DNA from: Croceicoccus sediminis
GTDB taxonomy: Bacteria; Pseudomonadota; Alphaproteobacteria; Sphingomonadales; Sphingomonadaceae
Reading direction: 5' to 3'
Length of the DNA stretch: 64,000 bases
Assembly: GCF_007570835.1 (NCBI RefSeq)
Contig: NZ_SUNC01000005.1
Coordinates: 154,695 to 218,694 of the forward strand
The translations under genes were made by a program, and so were the position numbers. Below are positions 1-8,907 of the stretch, piece by piece; positions within the stretch are counted from its first letter, which is position 1; every line of letters starts with the position of its first letter. Below the pieces are notes generated by a model. The model was not told the origin of the DNA, did no database searches, and saw nothing but the letters and a program-made list of their open reading frames with translations.

Positions 1-587
1 TCCGCTCCGGGCGCGAGCGCGGGCAGAAGGTCCGCTTCCCCGGCAAATGCCGCGCTTGGCGTTCGGGCAAGCGCCTGTCCGCCCAGTTCGCCCGATGCGA
101 CAGTCCCCGCATCCGCCCTCGGCAGGGCAAGCGCGGCAGGCACCAGCGCATCGACATTGAGGCCAGCCGTCGCCAGTTCGCCCAGCCACGCGTCCATGTC
201 CGACTTGGCCACGGCAGAACAGAGCACGGCGTCGCCATCGGCGGAGGCAGCGACCGCGATATGCGTGTCGGCCATCGGCGCGCGCAGGCCCGGCGGGTCC
301 AGCCGCGTTGCAGACAAGGCCTGTGCGATCGGCATTTCGCCGCGCGGCGCGATGCGAACCGGCGCAAGGGCGGCAGGGGCCAGCGCGACGACGCGCATGC
401 CTTCCAGATCGCCCCACGGCGCATCGTGGCCGGGCGCGAAGCGGTGGTCGCTGCCCAGCGTGCCGCCATCGACATGCCAGTAACGCCATTCGCCGCCCGG
501 CACTTCGGGAAGCAGGACGAACAGGCCCTCCGGCCCGTCGCCGGTCACCCCGTCTTCGGGCAAGTCGTGTTTCAGTCGCAGCGCCAT
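1..587 (-). CDS. gspL: Type II secretion system protein GspL, partial (C-terminus beyond the window)
   Basis: GspL is the inner-membrane platform protein whose actin-like cytoplasmic domain recruits the GspE ATPase. About 195 N-terminal residues are visible, starting MALRLKHDLPEDG. The pattern is that of GspL: an early LFVLLPE strand, a VVALAPAALAPVRI segment, then THIAVAAS and a WLGELATAGLNVDALVPAAL stretch. The ATG lies 6 bases beyond the gspG stop, so it belongs to the same operon. The transmembrane segment and periplasmic domain lie outside the window. Pseudopilin genes gspH/I/J/K, often found between G and L, are absent here. Identification is by family pattern only. Confidence 0.8.
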   Translation of the reverse strand, partial: MALRLKHDLPEDGVTGDGPEGLFVLLPEVPGGEWRYWHVDGGTLGSDHRFAPGHDAPWGDLEGMRVVALAPAALAPVRIAPRGEMPIAQALSATRLDPPGLRAPMADTHIAVAASADGDAVLCSAVAKSDMDAWLGELATAGLNVDALVPAALALPRADAGTVASGELGGQALARTPSAAFAGEADLLPALAPGA

Positions 588-593
588 GCGTGA

Positions 594-1049
594 TCAGCCG
601 ACGATGTCGGCATCATCCCCTTCGCCGCCGGGCTGGCCATCTGCGCCCAGCGAATAGATTTCGAATGCGCCGCCGTTCTGGCCAGGGCTGCGAAACTGGT
701 ACGGGCGACCCCACGGATCGGTCGGCAGCGACTTGATATAACCGCCGCTGCGATAATTCTGCGGCATGGCCAGCGTGGCGGGCGGATTGACCAGCGCCGA
801 CAGCCCCTCGCTCGCACCCGGATAGCTGGCGTTGTCGAGGCGGTACATTTCCATCGCCTGGCTGAGCGTCGCGATATCGGATTCGGCCTTCACCCGCATC
901 GCCTTGTCCTGGCTGGGCAGGACGTTGATCGCCACCGCCGTCGCCAGCAGCGCGATGATGAACAGCACCACCATCAGTTCGACGAGGCTGAAACCGTTGC
1001 GGCGGGCCTTGCGGGCGGTCTTGCGGGTCTGGTTGGTCATGGTTTCCAT
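594..1049 (-). CDS. gspG: Type II secretion major pseudopilin GspG
   Basis: Major pseudopilin that polymerises into the periplasmic piston of the type II secretion system. The N-terminus is a class III prepilin leader: a basic stretch (RKTARKARRNG), then FSLVELMVVLFIIALLATA with the expected Gly/Phe cleavage site and Glu at +5, giving the hydrophobic helix. The C-terminal part has the GspG pattern YPGASEGLSALVNPP and LPTDPWGRPYQF, and an acidic end. At 151 residues it is near the usual ~145. A second in-frame ATG three codons downstream (1040) is about equally good as start. The gene lies 13 bases after gspF and 6 before gspL. Confidence 0.93.
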   Translation of the reverse strand: METMTNQTRKTARKARRNGFSLVELMVVLFIIALLATAVAINVLPSQDKAMRVKAESDIATLSQAMEMYRLDNASYPGASEGLSALVNPPATLAMPQNYRSGGYIKSLPTDPWGRPYQFRSPGQNGGAFEIYSLGADGQPGGEGDDADIVG

Positions 1050-1062
1050 CCGGTTGGTGATT

Positions 1063-2292
1063 TCAAAGGCCGGTGAGGTCCTGCAACTGCAGGATCGGCA
1101 AGAGAATGGCGAGGATGATGAGCGCGACGATCACGCCCATGACGATGATGATAAGCGGTTCGAGCAGCGCCATGGCAGCCGCCGTGAACTGCGCGAATTC
1201 GCGTTCGAGATAGTCGGCCGCGCGTTCCAGCATGTCGCCCAGCCGCCCCGCGCTTTCCCCGCTGGAAGCGAGATAGACGAGCAGCGGTGGGAACGTCCCC
1301 GCCTCGCGCAGCGCGGTGGACAGCGACGTACCGCCGCGCACTTTCTCGGTAATCTGTTCCAGCGCCTTGCGCTGAACCGCGTTCGACACCGTGCGTGAGG
1401 ACAGTTTCAGCCCGTCGACCAGCGGCAGGCGCGCATCGATCATCGTCGCCAGCGTGCGGGCCAACGAAGCGGCATGAACGTCGCGGATCAGCCGCCCGAT
1501 GAACGGCAGGCGCAGCAGAAAGGCATCGAACCTGTATTTGAACGTCGGCACCGTCAGCGCCCGCAAAAAGCCCAGCAGCGCCAACGCGATAACCACGCCC
1601 AGCACCCACCAGTATGCCGACATGAACTGCGAAATGCCGATCACCGCGCGGGTCAAAAACGGCAACTGGCGCGCGGCATTGTCGAACTGTTCGACGACGC
1701 GCGGCACGACCGAGATCATGAGCAACGTGACGACCCCGATGGCCATCAGCGAAAGGATGATCGGATAGGCGAGCGCGGCCACGATCTTCGCCTTTGCCGC
1801 CGCCTGCTTTTCCAGCATGTCGGCAAGGCGTTCGGCGATCTGCGGCAGGCTGCCGCTCGATTCGCCCGCCGCGATCATCGCGCGGTAAATCGGCGGGAAG
1901 CTTTCCGGTTCACGGCGCAGCGCTTCTGCCAGCGGCAGGCCTTCGACCACGCCCTGGTGCACGTTCATCAGGATCGCGCGAGCCTTTGGCTTTTCGGTCT
2001 GGCGGCTGATCGTGCGCAGCGCTTCTTCCAGCGGGCTGACCATCATCAGTGACGAGAACTGCCGCGTGAACAACGCAAGCTGCTTGGCGCGCAGCTTCGG
2101 CTTGCGGCTGGGTAGCGAGATGGAACCGGGTTTGACTACCGCCGAGGCCTTGCCCGCCTCCTCGTCCAGCCGAAGCACATGCCAACGCCGCGTCGCCAAT
2201 TGTTCGCGCGCGGCCGGAAGGCTGGCCGCATCGATCGCGCCGCGTCTTTCCTTGCCCTGCGGATCGACCGCCAGATAGGACCATCGCGGCAT
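1063..2292 (-). CDS. gspF: Type II secretion inner-membrane protein GspF
   Basis: Polytopic inner-membrane platform protein of the type II secretion system, 409 residues, the normal GspF length. It starts MPRWSYLAVDPQGKERRG, the standard GspF/PilC opening. Two GspF repeat domains (about residues 70-195 and 275-395) each precede hydrophobic segments, for example AYPIILSLMAIGVVTLLMIS and LEPLIIIVMGVIVALIILAI. The start codon overlaps the gspE stop (TGATG), which indicates translational coupling. Confidence 0.95.
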   Translation of the reverse strand: MPRWSYLAVDPQGKERRGAIDAASLPAAREQLATRRWHVLRLDEEAGKASAVVKPGSISLPSRKPKLRAKQLALFTRQFSSLMMVSPLEEALRTISRQTEKPKARAILMNVHQGVVEGLPLAEALRREPESFPPIYRAMIAAGESSGSLPQIAERLADMLEKQAAAKAKIVAALAYPIILSLMAIGVVTLLMISVVPRVVEQFDNAARQLPFLTRAVIGISQFMSAYWWVLGVVIALALLGFLRALTVPTFKYRFDAFLLRLPFIGRLIRDVHAASLARTLATMIDARLPLVDGLKLSSRTVSNAVQRKALEQITEKVRGGTSLSTALREAGTFPPLLVYLASSGESAGRLGDMLERAADYLEREFAQFTAAAMALLEPLIIIVMGVIVALIILAILLPILQLQDLTGL

Positions 2293-3878
2293 CAGGCGGC
2301 CCCGTCCTCACGCCGCGAAAGCCGCGCCGCTTCCTCGGGCGAAGTCTCGCCAGCCTGCACCAGTTTCTTGGCCGCGCGCGTCAGGCGCATACCGCGCCGG
2401 TTGCCTTGCGCATCCTTGCCAAAGGCGTGGTCGGCAATGTCCTCTTCCGAGGCATTGGCGTTGATGAGGCGGCGGATCGTATCGTCGATGCGGATCGCCT
2501 CGAACAGGCCGATGCGGCCCGAATATCCCGACTGGTTGCAATGATCGCAACCGACCGGGTGCCAGACCGTGCGCCCCGGTTTGATATCCAGCATCGCGGC
2601 CAGCGCCGGATCGATCACGCCCTCTCGCCGACAATGCTTGCACAGGCGGCGAACCAGCCGCTGGGCGATCACGGCGCGCAGCGTGCTGGCCAGCAGGAAG
2701 GGTTCGACCCCCATGTCGCGCATGCGGGTAATCGCGCCGACCGAATCGTTGGTGTGGACGGTCGAAAGCACGAGGTGCCCGGTAAGCGAGGCCTGCACCG
2801 CGATGTCGGCGGTTTCCTTGTCGCGGATTTCGCCGACCATGACGACGTCGGGGTCCTGTCGCAGGATGGCGCGCAAACCGGCCGCGAAGGTCAGGCCGAC
2901 CTTGGCATTGACCTGCGTTTGCCCCACCCCGTCCACAGCGTATTCCACAGGGTCTTCCACAGTCAGGATATTCCGCTGACCATCGTTGAGGCCCCGCAGC
3001 CCCGCATAGAGCGTGGTGGTCTTGCCCGAACCGGTCGGCCCGGTGACCAGCACGATCCCGTTGGGTTCGTTGAGCGCCCGCGTCAGCACGCCTTCGGTAT
3101 GCTGGTCGAGACCGAGCTCGGACAGCTCTATCCCGGCGTTTTCCTTGTCGAGCAGACGCATGACGACGCGCTCGCCCGCGCGGTTCGGCAGGGTGGAGAC
3201 ACGCACGTCGACCAGCTTTCTGCCCAGCGACAGCCCGATGCGACCGTCCTGCGGCACGCGGCGTTCGGCAATGTCGAGCCGGGCCATGACCTTGATGCGG
3301 CTGACCAGCACTGGCGCGACGTGCGGCGGCATGCGCAGCTTTTCCTTCAGCACGCCGTCTTCGCGGAAACGCACGACGAGCGCCTGTTCATAAGGCTCGA
3401 TATGAATGTCCGACGCGCCTTCGCGCAGGCCTTGCGCGATCAGCCCGTTGATCAGGCGGATCGCAGGCGCATCGTCGGCGCTGTCCAGCAGGTCCTCGGC
3501 GCTGGGCAGGCCATAGGCCAGCGCATCGTCCGGCCCGTCGAAGCCAAGCGTATCGGCCTCCAGCGCGCCGGTATCGCCATAGACTTCGCTCAGCAGCTTC
3601 TCGAATTCGGTCGCGGTCGCGCTGCGCACCGAAAGAGGGCGCGCAAAGCGGCGGCGAAGTTCGAGCAAGACCATAGCGTCCGCTCCTTCGCGCAGGACCA
3701 GCGGGACCGCGCCGTTCACGTCTTCGTCCGCCACGATCACGCCCCAGTCGCGCGCCTCGGCATAAGTCAGCAGCGGCGTACCGCGGCCGCCTTCGGGCAC
3801 GACAACAGCCGCCGCGCCCGCAAGCGCGACATCGTCGCCCAGCGGCACGTCACTGTCGAGAGGCGTCGGTTCGGCCAT
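2292..3878 (-). CDS. gspE: Type II secretion ATPase GspE
   Basis: Cytoplasmic ATPase that powers pseudopilus assembly. Chosen start MAEPTPLDSDVPLGDD gives 528 residues and sits 4 bases after gspD; an open frame continues upstream but would overlap gspD. Visible motifs are Walker A GPTGSGKT (about 280-287), an Asp box near ILTVEDPVEY, Walker B VVMVGEIRD (about 345-353), the His box STVHTNDS, and a tetracysteine zinc site CKHC...CDHC (Cys413, 416, 444, 447). All core motifs are intact. Confidence 0.95.
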   Translation of the reverse strand: MAEPTPLDSDVPLGDDVALAGAAAVVVPEGGRGTPLLTYAEARDWGVIVADEDVNGAVPLVLREGADAMVLLELRRRFARPLSVRSATATEFEKLLSEVYGDTGALEADTLGFDGPDDALAYGLPSAEDLLDSADDAPAIRLINGLIAQGLREGASDIHIEPYEQALVVRFREDGVLKEKLRMPPHVAPVLVSRIKVMARLDIAERRVPQDGRIGLSLGRKLVDVRVSTLPNRAGERVVMRLLDKENAGIELSELGLDQHTEGVLTRALNEPNGIVLVTGPTGSGKTTTLYAGLRGLNDGQRNILTVEDPVEYAVDGVGQTQVNAKVGLTFAAGLRAILRQDPDVVMVGEIRDKETADIAVQASLTGHLVLSTVHTNDSVGAITRMRDMGVEPFLLASTLRAVIAQRLVRRLCKHCRREGVIDPALAAMLDIKPGRTVWHPVGCDHCNQSGYSGRIGLFEAIRIDDTIRRLINANASEEDIADHAFGKDAQGNRRGMRLTRAAKKLVQAGETSPEEAARLSRREDGAA

Positions 3879-3882
3879 CGGC

Positions 3883-6051
3883 TTACTGCGCGGCCCCAGC
3901 TTCGTCGGCGGGCGTGATAATGATGTCATCGGGGCTGTTGGGCATCTGGGGCGGGGCCGCACCGAGATAGTCGATGACGAGTTCGTCAATAGACGGTTCG
4001 CGATCGGGCGAGAACGCCTGCTGGGCATCGCGGATCACGCCATAGCGGCGCGCGGTGACTTCCTGCCGGTCACGCGCGCTGCGCAGGATCGTGGGGCGGA
4101 TGAACACCATCAGGTTGGTCTTCGCATGGCTCTTGCCGCGCGACTTGAACAGTTCGCCGATGATCGGAATGTCGCCCAGCAGAGGGATCTTCTGGATCGT
4201 GCGCCGCTCATTATCATCGAGCAGCCCCCCCAGCACCAGGATCTCGCGGTCGCCGACCGTCACGGTCGTCTTGATCTCGCGCTTGTTGATGATCAGTTCG
4301 TTGAAGTCGTTCGACACCGGCCCCGCGATGGAACTCACTTCCTGTCGCAGGTCGAGGCGGACCTGATCGCTGGCATTGATCTGCGGCGTCACGTCCAGTT
4401 CGATGCCGACGTTCTGCCGCTGAATCGTGCGGAAGGCATTGTCGAAATTGCCCGAAAGCGCCTCTCCCGTTGAAACCGGGATCTCCTGACCGAACAGGAT
4501 CGACGCGGGAACGTTGTCGTTCGTCGTGATGTGCGGCGTCGACAGTATATTCGAATTGGAATCCGACTGGATCGCGTTGATCAGCGCGCCGAGATAACGG
4601 TTATTGCCGATCGAGGTATATCCGCCCAGATAACCGCCACTTGCGCCAAGGGCCGCCTGCGCCGCGTTTTCGCGCAGCAGGTCCCCGGTGCCAGAACTGG
4701 ACGTCGTGACGACGACACCGTCGCTGACCGTGGTGGTGTCGGCATCGACCGCGTCGGCGATCAAACCGCCCGCGATATCGATGATGTTGGGCGCGACGTT
4801 TGAAAAATTGGTGACGGCAAAGGGCATGTCCTTGCCCCCGATCAGGAACTGGACGCCCAGTTCCTTGGCCACGGTTTCCGAAACCTCGACGATGATCGCC
4901 TCGACCAGGACCTGGTCCTGCCGGATGTCGAGCTGGCGGATCAGTTCGGCAAGCCGGCGCTGAATGTCCACGGGTGCGGAAATGACGATGGCGTTGGCAC
5001 CCGGATAGCGCGTGATGATCGCCGTGCCGCGGCCGCCCGCCAGTTCAATCGCACCGCCGCCGATGGAGCCGGTCCCGCCGCCGCCGCCCGTCATCTGCCG
5101 ATTGGCAAGGCCCGAACCGATGCTGGCATCGTCGCCCCCGCCGGTCGTTGCGGTGACCGTGCTGCCCGCGGCGGGCATGAACGAACTGCCCGATCCGCCG
5201 ACCAACATTTCGAGCATCGGGACCATCGTCGCCGCATCGGCATAATCGAGCCAGATGACCTTGACTTCCGAACCGCTGGCCGCACGCTCGTCCAGATCGC
5301 GGGCCATCGCGGCCAGCTTGTTCAACGTGTCGCGTTCGCCGCGCAGAAGCAGTGAGTTCGAGCTGTCGACCGCGACGACGCTGGCCAGCGCCCCGCCCTG
5401 CGCGCCCTGCGGGACAAGCTGGGTCAGAGCGGCGGCGATTTCGCGCGCGCCGGCGTGGTTGAGGCCGATCATCTCGGTGCTCGAATTGTCGCGGTCGATC
5501 TGTTGTACCAGCGCGCGAATACGGCGCAGATTGTCGGCATAGTCGACGACGACCAGCGAATTGGCGGACTGGTTCGCGGTGATCGAACCTTCCTGGCTGA
5601 CCAGCGGGCGCAGCGTTTCGACCGCCTGCGAAGCCTCGACCGAGCCGAGCCGGATTACCTCGGTGACGAGCGCGTTCGCTGGCGCGCCCGCGGTGCCCAG
5701 GCGCGAGGGCTGCGACGCGGCATTGGCGGCGGGCTGGATGCGGAACGCACCGTTGCCAATAGGGATGGCGACAAGCCCGTTGGCGCGCAGGGTGGCGAGG
5801 AACACCTCGAAGTACTCGCTGCGCGAAAGCGGGCGTTCGGTGACGACAGAGATTTTCCCGTTCACGCGCCCGTCGACGATGAAAGTGCGGCCCGTGACTT
5901 GCGCCGCATCGGCGACGAAAGCGCGGATGTCGGCATCGCGCACGTTCAGCGCATATTGCGCGAAGGCGGCCTGCGGCGCGGACAGCGAAAGCAGCGAAAG
6001 CAGCGAGGCTGCCATCAGGCCGACGGAAAACTTACGCACGAAAGACTTCAT
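3883..6051 (-). CDS. gspD: Type II secretion outer-membrane secretin GspD
   Basis: Outer-membrane secretin channel, 722 residues. A signal peptide (MKSFVRKFSVGLMAASLL... ending AAFAQ) precedes an N0 domain (YALNVRDADIRAFVADAAQ), N1-N3 repeats, and a secretin domain with motifs VEAIIVEVSE, LSTPHITTNDN and the conserved VGIELDVTPQI...VRLDLRQEVSS stretch. A glycine-rich loop (GGGGGTGSIGGGAIELAGG) lies within the N3 region, as in many GspD proteins. The 5' end overlaps gspC by 4 bases and gspE follows after 4. Confidence 0.95.
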   Translation of the reverse strand: MKSFVRKFSVGLMAASLLSLLSLSAPQAAFAQYALNVRDADIRAFVADAAQVTGRTFIVDGRVNGKISVVTERPLSRSEYFEVFLATLRANGLVAIPIGNGAFRIQPAANAASQPSRLGTAGAPANALVTEVIRLGSVEASQAVETLRPLVSQEGSITANQSANSLVVVDYADNLRRIRALVQQIDRDNSSTEMIGLNHAGAREIAAALTQLVPQGAQGGALASVVAVDSSNSLLLRGERDTLNKLAAMARDLDERAASGSEVKVIWLDYADAATMVPMLEMLVGGSGSSFMPAAGSTVTATTGGGDDASIGSGLANRQMTGGGGGTGSIGGGAIELAGGRGTAIITRYPGANAIVISAPVDIQRRLAELIRQLDIRQDQVLVEAIIVEVSETVAKELGVQFLIGGKDMPFAVTNFSNVAPNIIDIAGGLIADAVDADTTTVSDGVVVTTSSSGTGDLLRENAAQAALGASGGYLGGYTSIGNNRYLGALINAIQSDSNSNILSTPHITTNDNVPASILFGQEIPVSTGEALSGNFDNAFRTIQRQNVGIELDVTPQINASDQVRLDLRQEVSSIAGPVSNDFNELIINKREIKTTVTVGDREILVLGGLLDDNERRTIQKIPLLGDIPIIGELFKSRGKSHAKTNLMVFIRPTILRSARDRQEVTARRYGVIRDAQQAFSPDREPSIDELVIDYLGAAPPQMPNSPDDIIITPADEAGAAQ

Positions 6052-6905
6052 TTAGACACCGTGATCTTGACCGGAACGTCGCGTCCGCCGCGCCGAACGG
6101 TCATGGAAACATTCGAACCGGGCCGCAGCTGCCCGGCAAAACCGGCAAGGTCTTGCTGGCCCGTAACGGCCTGGCCATTGACCGAGACCAGCACGTCGCC
6201 GGGACGTAGGCCCGCACCTGCAAAGACCGAACCGTCACCACCGGGGTTGAGCGTGACCCCGCCGCCTTCAGCGTTCCCGCCAAAGGAAATCCCGGACCGC
6301 AAATCACTCGCCCCGATTTGCCCTGCCCCTCTTGCCGGTGCGGCAGGCGGTGGCGGGGCGACATGCGGCGGCGCGACCGAATTGCCGAGCGTGGCAGGCG
6401 CGATCGTCGGCACCGGTTTCGACTGGTCGAGATAGAGCAGTTCCGACGCACCGCCCCGGCCCAGCGTCACGTGATCGAACGCCACGGCCGCAAGCGTCAC
6501 GCCGGGCATGACCTCCTCACCGATGCGGAACACCTGCTGCTCTCCGTCTGAACCGGCGATGATCGCGGTTCCGCCGCCCGAGTAGGGATTGACCCTGATA
6601 CCATAGAGCGTGAGCGGAAGATCGGTGACGGTCGCGACTTGGGCCGGGCCGGCCACGACCGCGACATCGCGGTTGAAGGGATCGAAGCCCGTCATCAGCG
6701 CGGATCGGGCCCCATCGTCCATCAGCCGCACGCGTGCAGGCTTCCAGTCGCCCAGCGGACTGACCGGGGCAAGCACCATCCACGCCAGCTGCGCGCCAGC
6801 GACAACGATCCCGATGGCCAACAGCCACCAGAGCACGTCGTGCAGTCCCGGCAGAGTGAACCTTCGGCCACCGCCATCGCCGCGAACGAATCGCAAGTTC
6901 TTCAT
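6048..6905 (-). CDS. gspC: Type II secretion protein GspC with PDZ domain
   Basis: Inner-membrane protein linking the platform to the secretin. After a short cytoplasmic N-terminus there is one membrane helix (VLWWLLAIGIVVAGAQLAWMV), then a homology-region domain (LPLTLYGIRVNPYSGGGTAIIA), a proline/alanine-rich linker, and a C-terminal PDZ domain (about 200-285) with GLRPGDVLVSVNGQAV. At 285 residues it has normal length. It is first in the gspC-D-E-F-G-L operon; the operon promoter must lie in 6906-7104. Confidence 0.9.
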   Translation of the reverse strand: MKNLRFVRGDGGGRRFTLPGLHDVLWWLLAIGIVVAGAQLAWMVLAPVSPLGDWKPARVRLMDDGARSALMTGFDPFNRDVAVVAGPAQVATVTDLPLTLYGIRVNPYSGGGTAIIAGSDGEQQVFRIGEEVMPGVTLAAVAFDHVTLGRGGASELLYLDQSKPVPTIAPATLGNSVAPPHVAPPPPAAPARGAGQIGASDLRSGISFGGNAEGGGVTLNPGGDGSVFAGAGLRPGDVLVSVNGQAVTGQQDLAGFAGQLRPGSNVSMTVRRGGRDVPVKITVSK

Positions 6906-7012
6906 TCCACCCGTCTATATCCGCACAGGGGTTTATGACCCACCAAATCCCGGTTCAACCACCGCGCGATTCCCGCCCGACTATGGAGCGCGTTGCACCC
7001 CATGTCTCAAAG

Positions 7013-7034
7013 ATTTGACACATTTATGTCAAAT
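7013..7034. promoter_or_regulatory. Palindrome in the gspC / glycosyltransferase divergent promoter region
   Basis: A perfect inverted repeat, ATTTGACA-N6-TGTCAAAT, lies in the 199-base gap between gspC and the glycosyltransferase. Arms of 8 bases and dyad length 22 suit a dimeric regulator. The left arm also contains TTGACA, which could act as a -35 element. No cognate regulator is adjacent, so the function is inferred from symmetry and position only. No gene is seen in the rest of 6906-7104. Confidence 0.45.
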
Positions 7035-7104
7035 CACTTCGATCGCCGCTTATTCTGGCGGACCCTCTCGCCAAACCGTGCCGTGAAAGCTAAGGCGCTT
7101 CGCC

Positions 7105-8307
7105 ATGTCGCAATATGCCGCCTCGACCACGGATAACGCCAGCGATGCCCCCCTTGCGGGTCTGCGCGTCGCGCTGTTCAGCGGAAACTACAACTACGTT
7201 CGCGACGGAGCGAATCAGGCGCTGAACCGGCTGGTCGGCTATCTCTTGCGGCAAGGCGCGCAAGTTCGCACCTATTCGCCGGTCGTGGAAAATCCCGCAT
7301 TCCCGGCGACCGGACCGCTGATCGGCGTGCCCTCTTTTGCGATTCCGGGCCGAGCGGAATACCGCTTTCCATTGGCCCTTTCGCCTTCGGTTCGTGAGAA
7401 CCTGGCCGAATTCGACCCCAACATCGTCCATGTCGCCAGCCCCGACGTCGTCGGCCACCGCGCCGTATCATGGGCGCGCGACCGCGATGTTGCCGTGCTC
7501 GCCTCGGTCCACACGCGGTTCGAAACCTATCCGCGCTATTACAACATGGCGTTCCTCGAACCCCTGGTCGTGAAGATGCTGCGCCGGTTCTATCAACGCT
7601 GCGACGCGCTGGTCGCGCCGTCGGAATCGATGGTCCGCGTGCTTAAAGAGCAGGACATGAACGACGATGTCTCGCTGTGGACGCGCGGGGTCGACCGGGA
7701 CGTGTTCCACCCCGGCGCGCGCGACATGGCGTGGCGCCGGTCGCTGGGTATCGCGAACGACGAAAAGGTCGTCGGCTTTCTGGGCCGGCTGGTCATGGAA
7801 AAGGGCCTCGACGTCTATGCCGCGACGATCGCGAAGCTGCGCGAACGCGGCGTCGCGCACCGCGTCATGGTCATCGGCGAAGGGCCCGCACACAGCTGGT
7901 TCGAGGAGAACCTTCCAGCAAGGGACGACAAGGGTGCGGTGTTTGTCGGGCATCAGAGCGGGGCCGACCTCGGCCGCGCGGTCGCCAGCATGGACATGCT
8001 GTTCAACCCTTCCATCACCGAGACATTCGGCAACGTCACGCTGGAGGCGATGGCCTGCCAGCTACCGGTCGTCGCAGCCGCCGCCACGGGTAGCGAGAGC
8101 CTTGTCGCCGATGGTGTTTCGGGGCGGCTGGTTACACCGGGCGACACCACTGCATTTGCCGAGGCGCTGGAAGGTTACCTGACCGATCCGGCCCTTGCCT
8201 GCGCGCATGGGAAGGCCGGCGAAATGCGCGCCCGCGACTTTGCTTGGGACACGATCAACCAGGCCGTCGCCGACACTTATTGGCGGCTGCTGGAAAAGCG
8301 CGGTTAA
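7105..8307 (+). CDS. GT4-family glycosyltransferase (GT-B fold)
   Basis: Retaining glycosyltransferase of family 4, 400 residues. The N-terminal half opens LRVALFSGNYNYVRDGANQALNRL, the C-terminal half has VVGFLGRLVMEKGLDVY, and the GT4 signature E-x7-E is present as ETFGNVTLE. The sequence resembles the GDP-mannose-dependent and lipid glycosyltransferases of the MgtA/SqdX group, so a membrane-lipid or envelope-glycan role is likely, but donor and acceptor cannot be read. The gene stands alone; its stop codon overlaps the stop of the convergent membrane protein. Confidence 0.85.
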   Translation: MSQYAASTTDNASDAPLAGLRVALFSGNYNYVRDGANQALNRLVGYLLRQGAQVRTYSPVVENPAFPATGPLIGVPSFAIPGRAEYRFPLALSPSVRENLAEFDPNIVHVASPDVVGHRAVSWARDRDVAVLASVHTRFETYPRYYNMAFLEPLVVKMLRRFYQRCDALVAPSESMVRVLKEQDMNDDVSLWTRGVDRDVFHPGARDMAWRRSLGIANDEKVVGFLGRLVMEKGLDVYAATIAKLRERGVAHRVMVIGEGPAHSWFEENLPARDDKGAVFVGHQSGADLGRAVASMDMLFNPSITETFGNVTLEAMACQLPVVAAAATGSESLVADGVSGRLVTPGDTTAFAEALEGYLTDPALACAHGKAGEMRARDFAWDTINQAVADTYWRLLEKRG

Positions 8308-8762
8308 GCCAGAACCCGCTTCGCGTACATCTTTCGCGAATACCAGATCAGCGCGAACAGCACGGCGAAGATCACGACCGTGAAGATGAGGGGCACCAGC
8401 ATGCTGGTCTGCCCCGGCATGGGGCTGGCGATGGTCCAGGCCGTGGTGAACACCAGCCCGATGAGCGAGATCAGAAATGCGTGAAGCGCGAACCGGCTGC
8501 GTAGCAGCAGCAGTATCGACCCTGCCACCGATCCCCACACGCCCAGCGCCCAAGCCGCGTCCATCCACCCCGGAAAGCCGTTGTAATAGGCCATAAGCTG
8601 ATCGACGGTAAGGCCGGTGCCCTGCGTCATCCCCTCGATATAGGAACGGTTGCCAAGCTGCGTCTGGACATAGTCGTTCGCGCCGAAGGCGTTCCACAAA
8701 AGGCTCAGGAATGCGACGATCCAGAAACTGGTCGGCGCCCTTATGCGATCGGATGCGGTCAT
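8304..8762 (-). CDS. Small integral membrane protein, unknown function
   Basis: 152 residues starting MTASDRIRAPTSFWIVAFLS. Four hydrophobic segments are visible: FWIVAFLSLLWNAFGAN, AAWALGVWGSVAGSILLLL, ALHAFLISLIGLVFTTAW and LVPLIFTVVIFAVLFALIWY. Between the first two is a conserved-looking loop with GLTVDQLMAYYNGFPGWMDA. Such proteins are common in sphingomonads and are sometimes labelled sugar transporter, but I see no catalytic or transport motif. A longer open frame continues upstream but overlaps rarA antisense, so the ATG at 8762 is preferred. Confidence 0.75.
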   Translation of the reverse strand: MTASDRIRAPTSFWIVAFLSLLWNAFGANDYVQTQLGNRSYIEGMTQGTGLTVDQLMAYYNGFPGWMDAAWALGVWGSVAGSILLLLRSRFALHAFLISLIGLVFTTAWTIASPMPGQTSMLVPLIFTVVIFAVLFALIWYSRKMYAKRVLA

Positions 8763-8907
8763 TGTCCGTTTCCCCTCCTCGATCCCTCTGTAGGCGAAGC
8801 TAACTTGAAGAATGCCGGGAAGCAAACCGGGCCGGACCGCTTTACCCACACGCCCGGCACCGTCCCCACTCGCAATCTGGCGACGGTCGACTAGATTGGC
8901 AGGGCCG

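Noticed and set aside
2406..3917. Long open frame of about 503 codons antisense to gspE
   Set aside because: It mirrors the high-GC codon pattern of gspE, has a low-complexity Arg/Asp/His/Gln-rich translation and no family motif. gspE is intact on the other strand.
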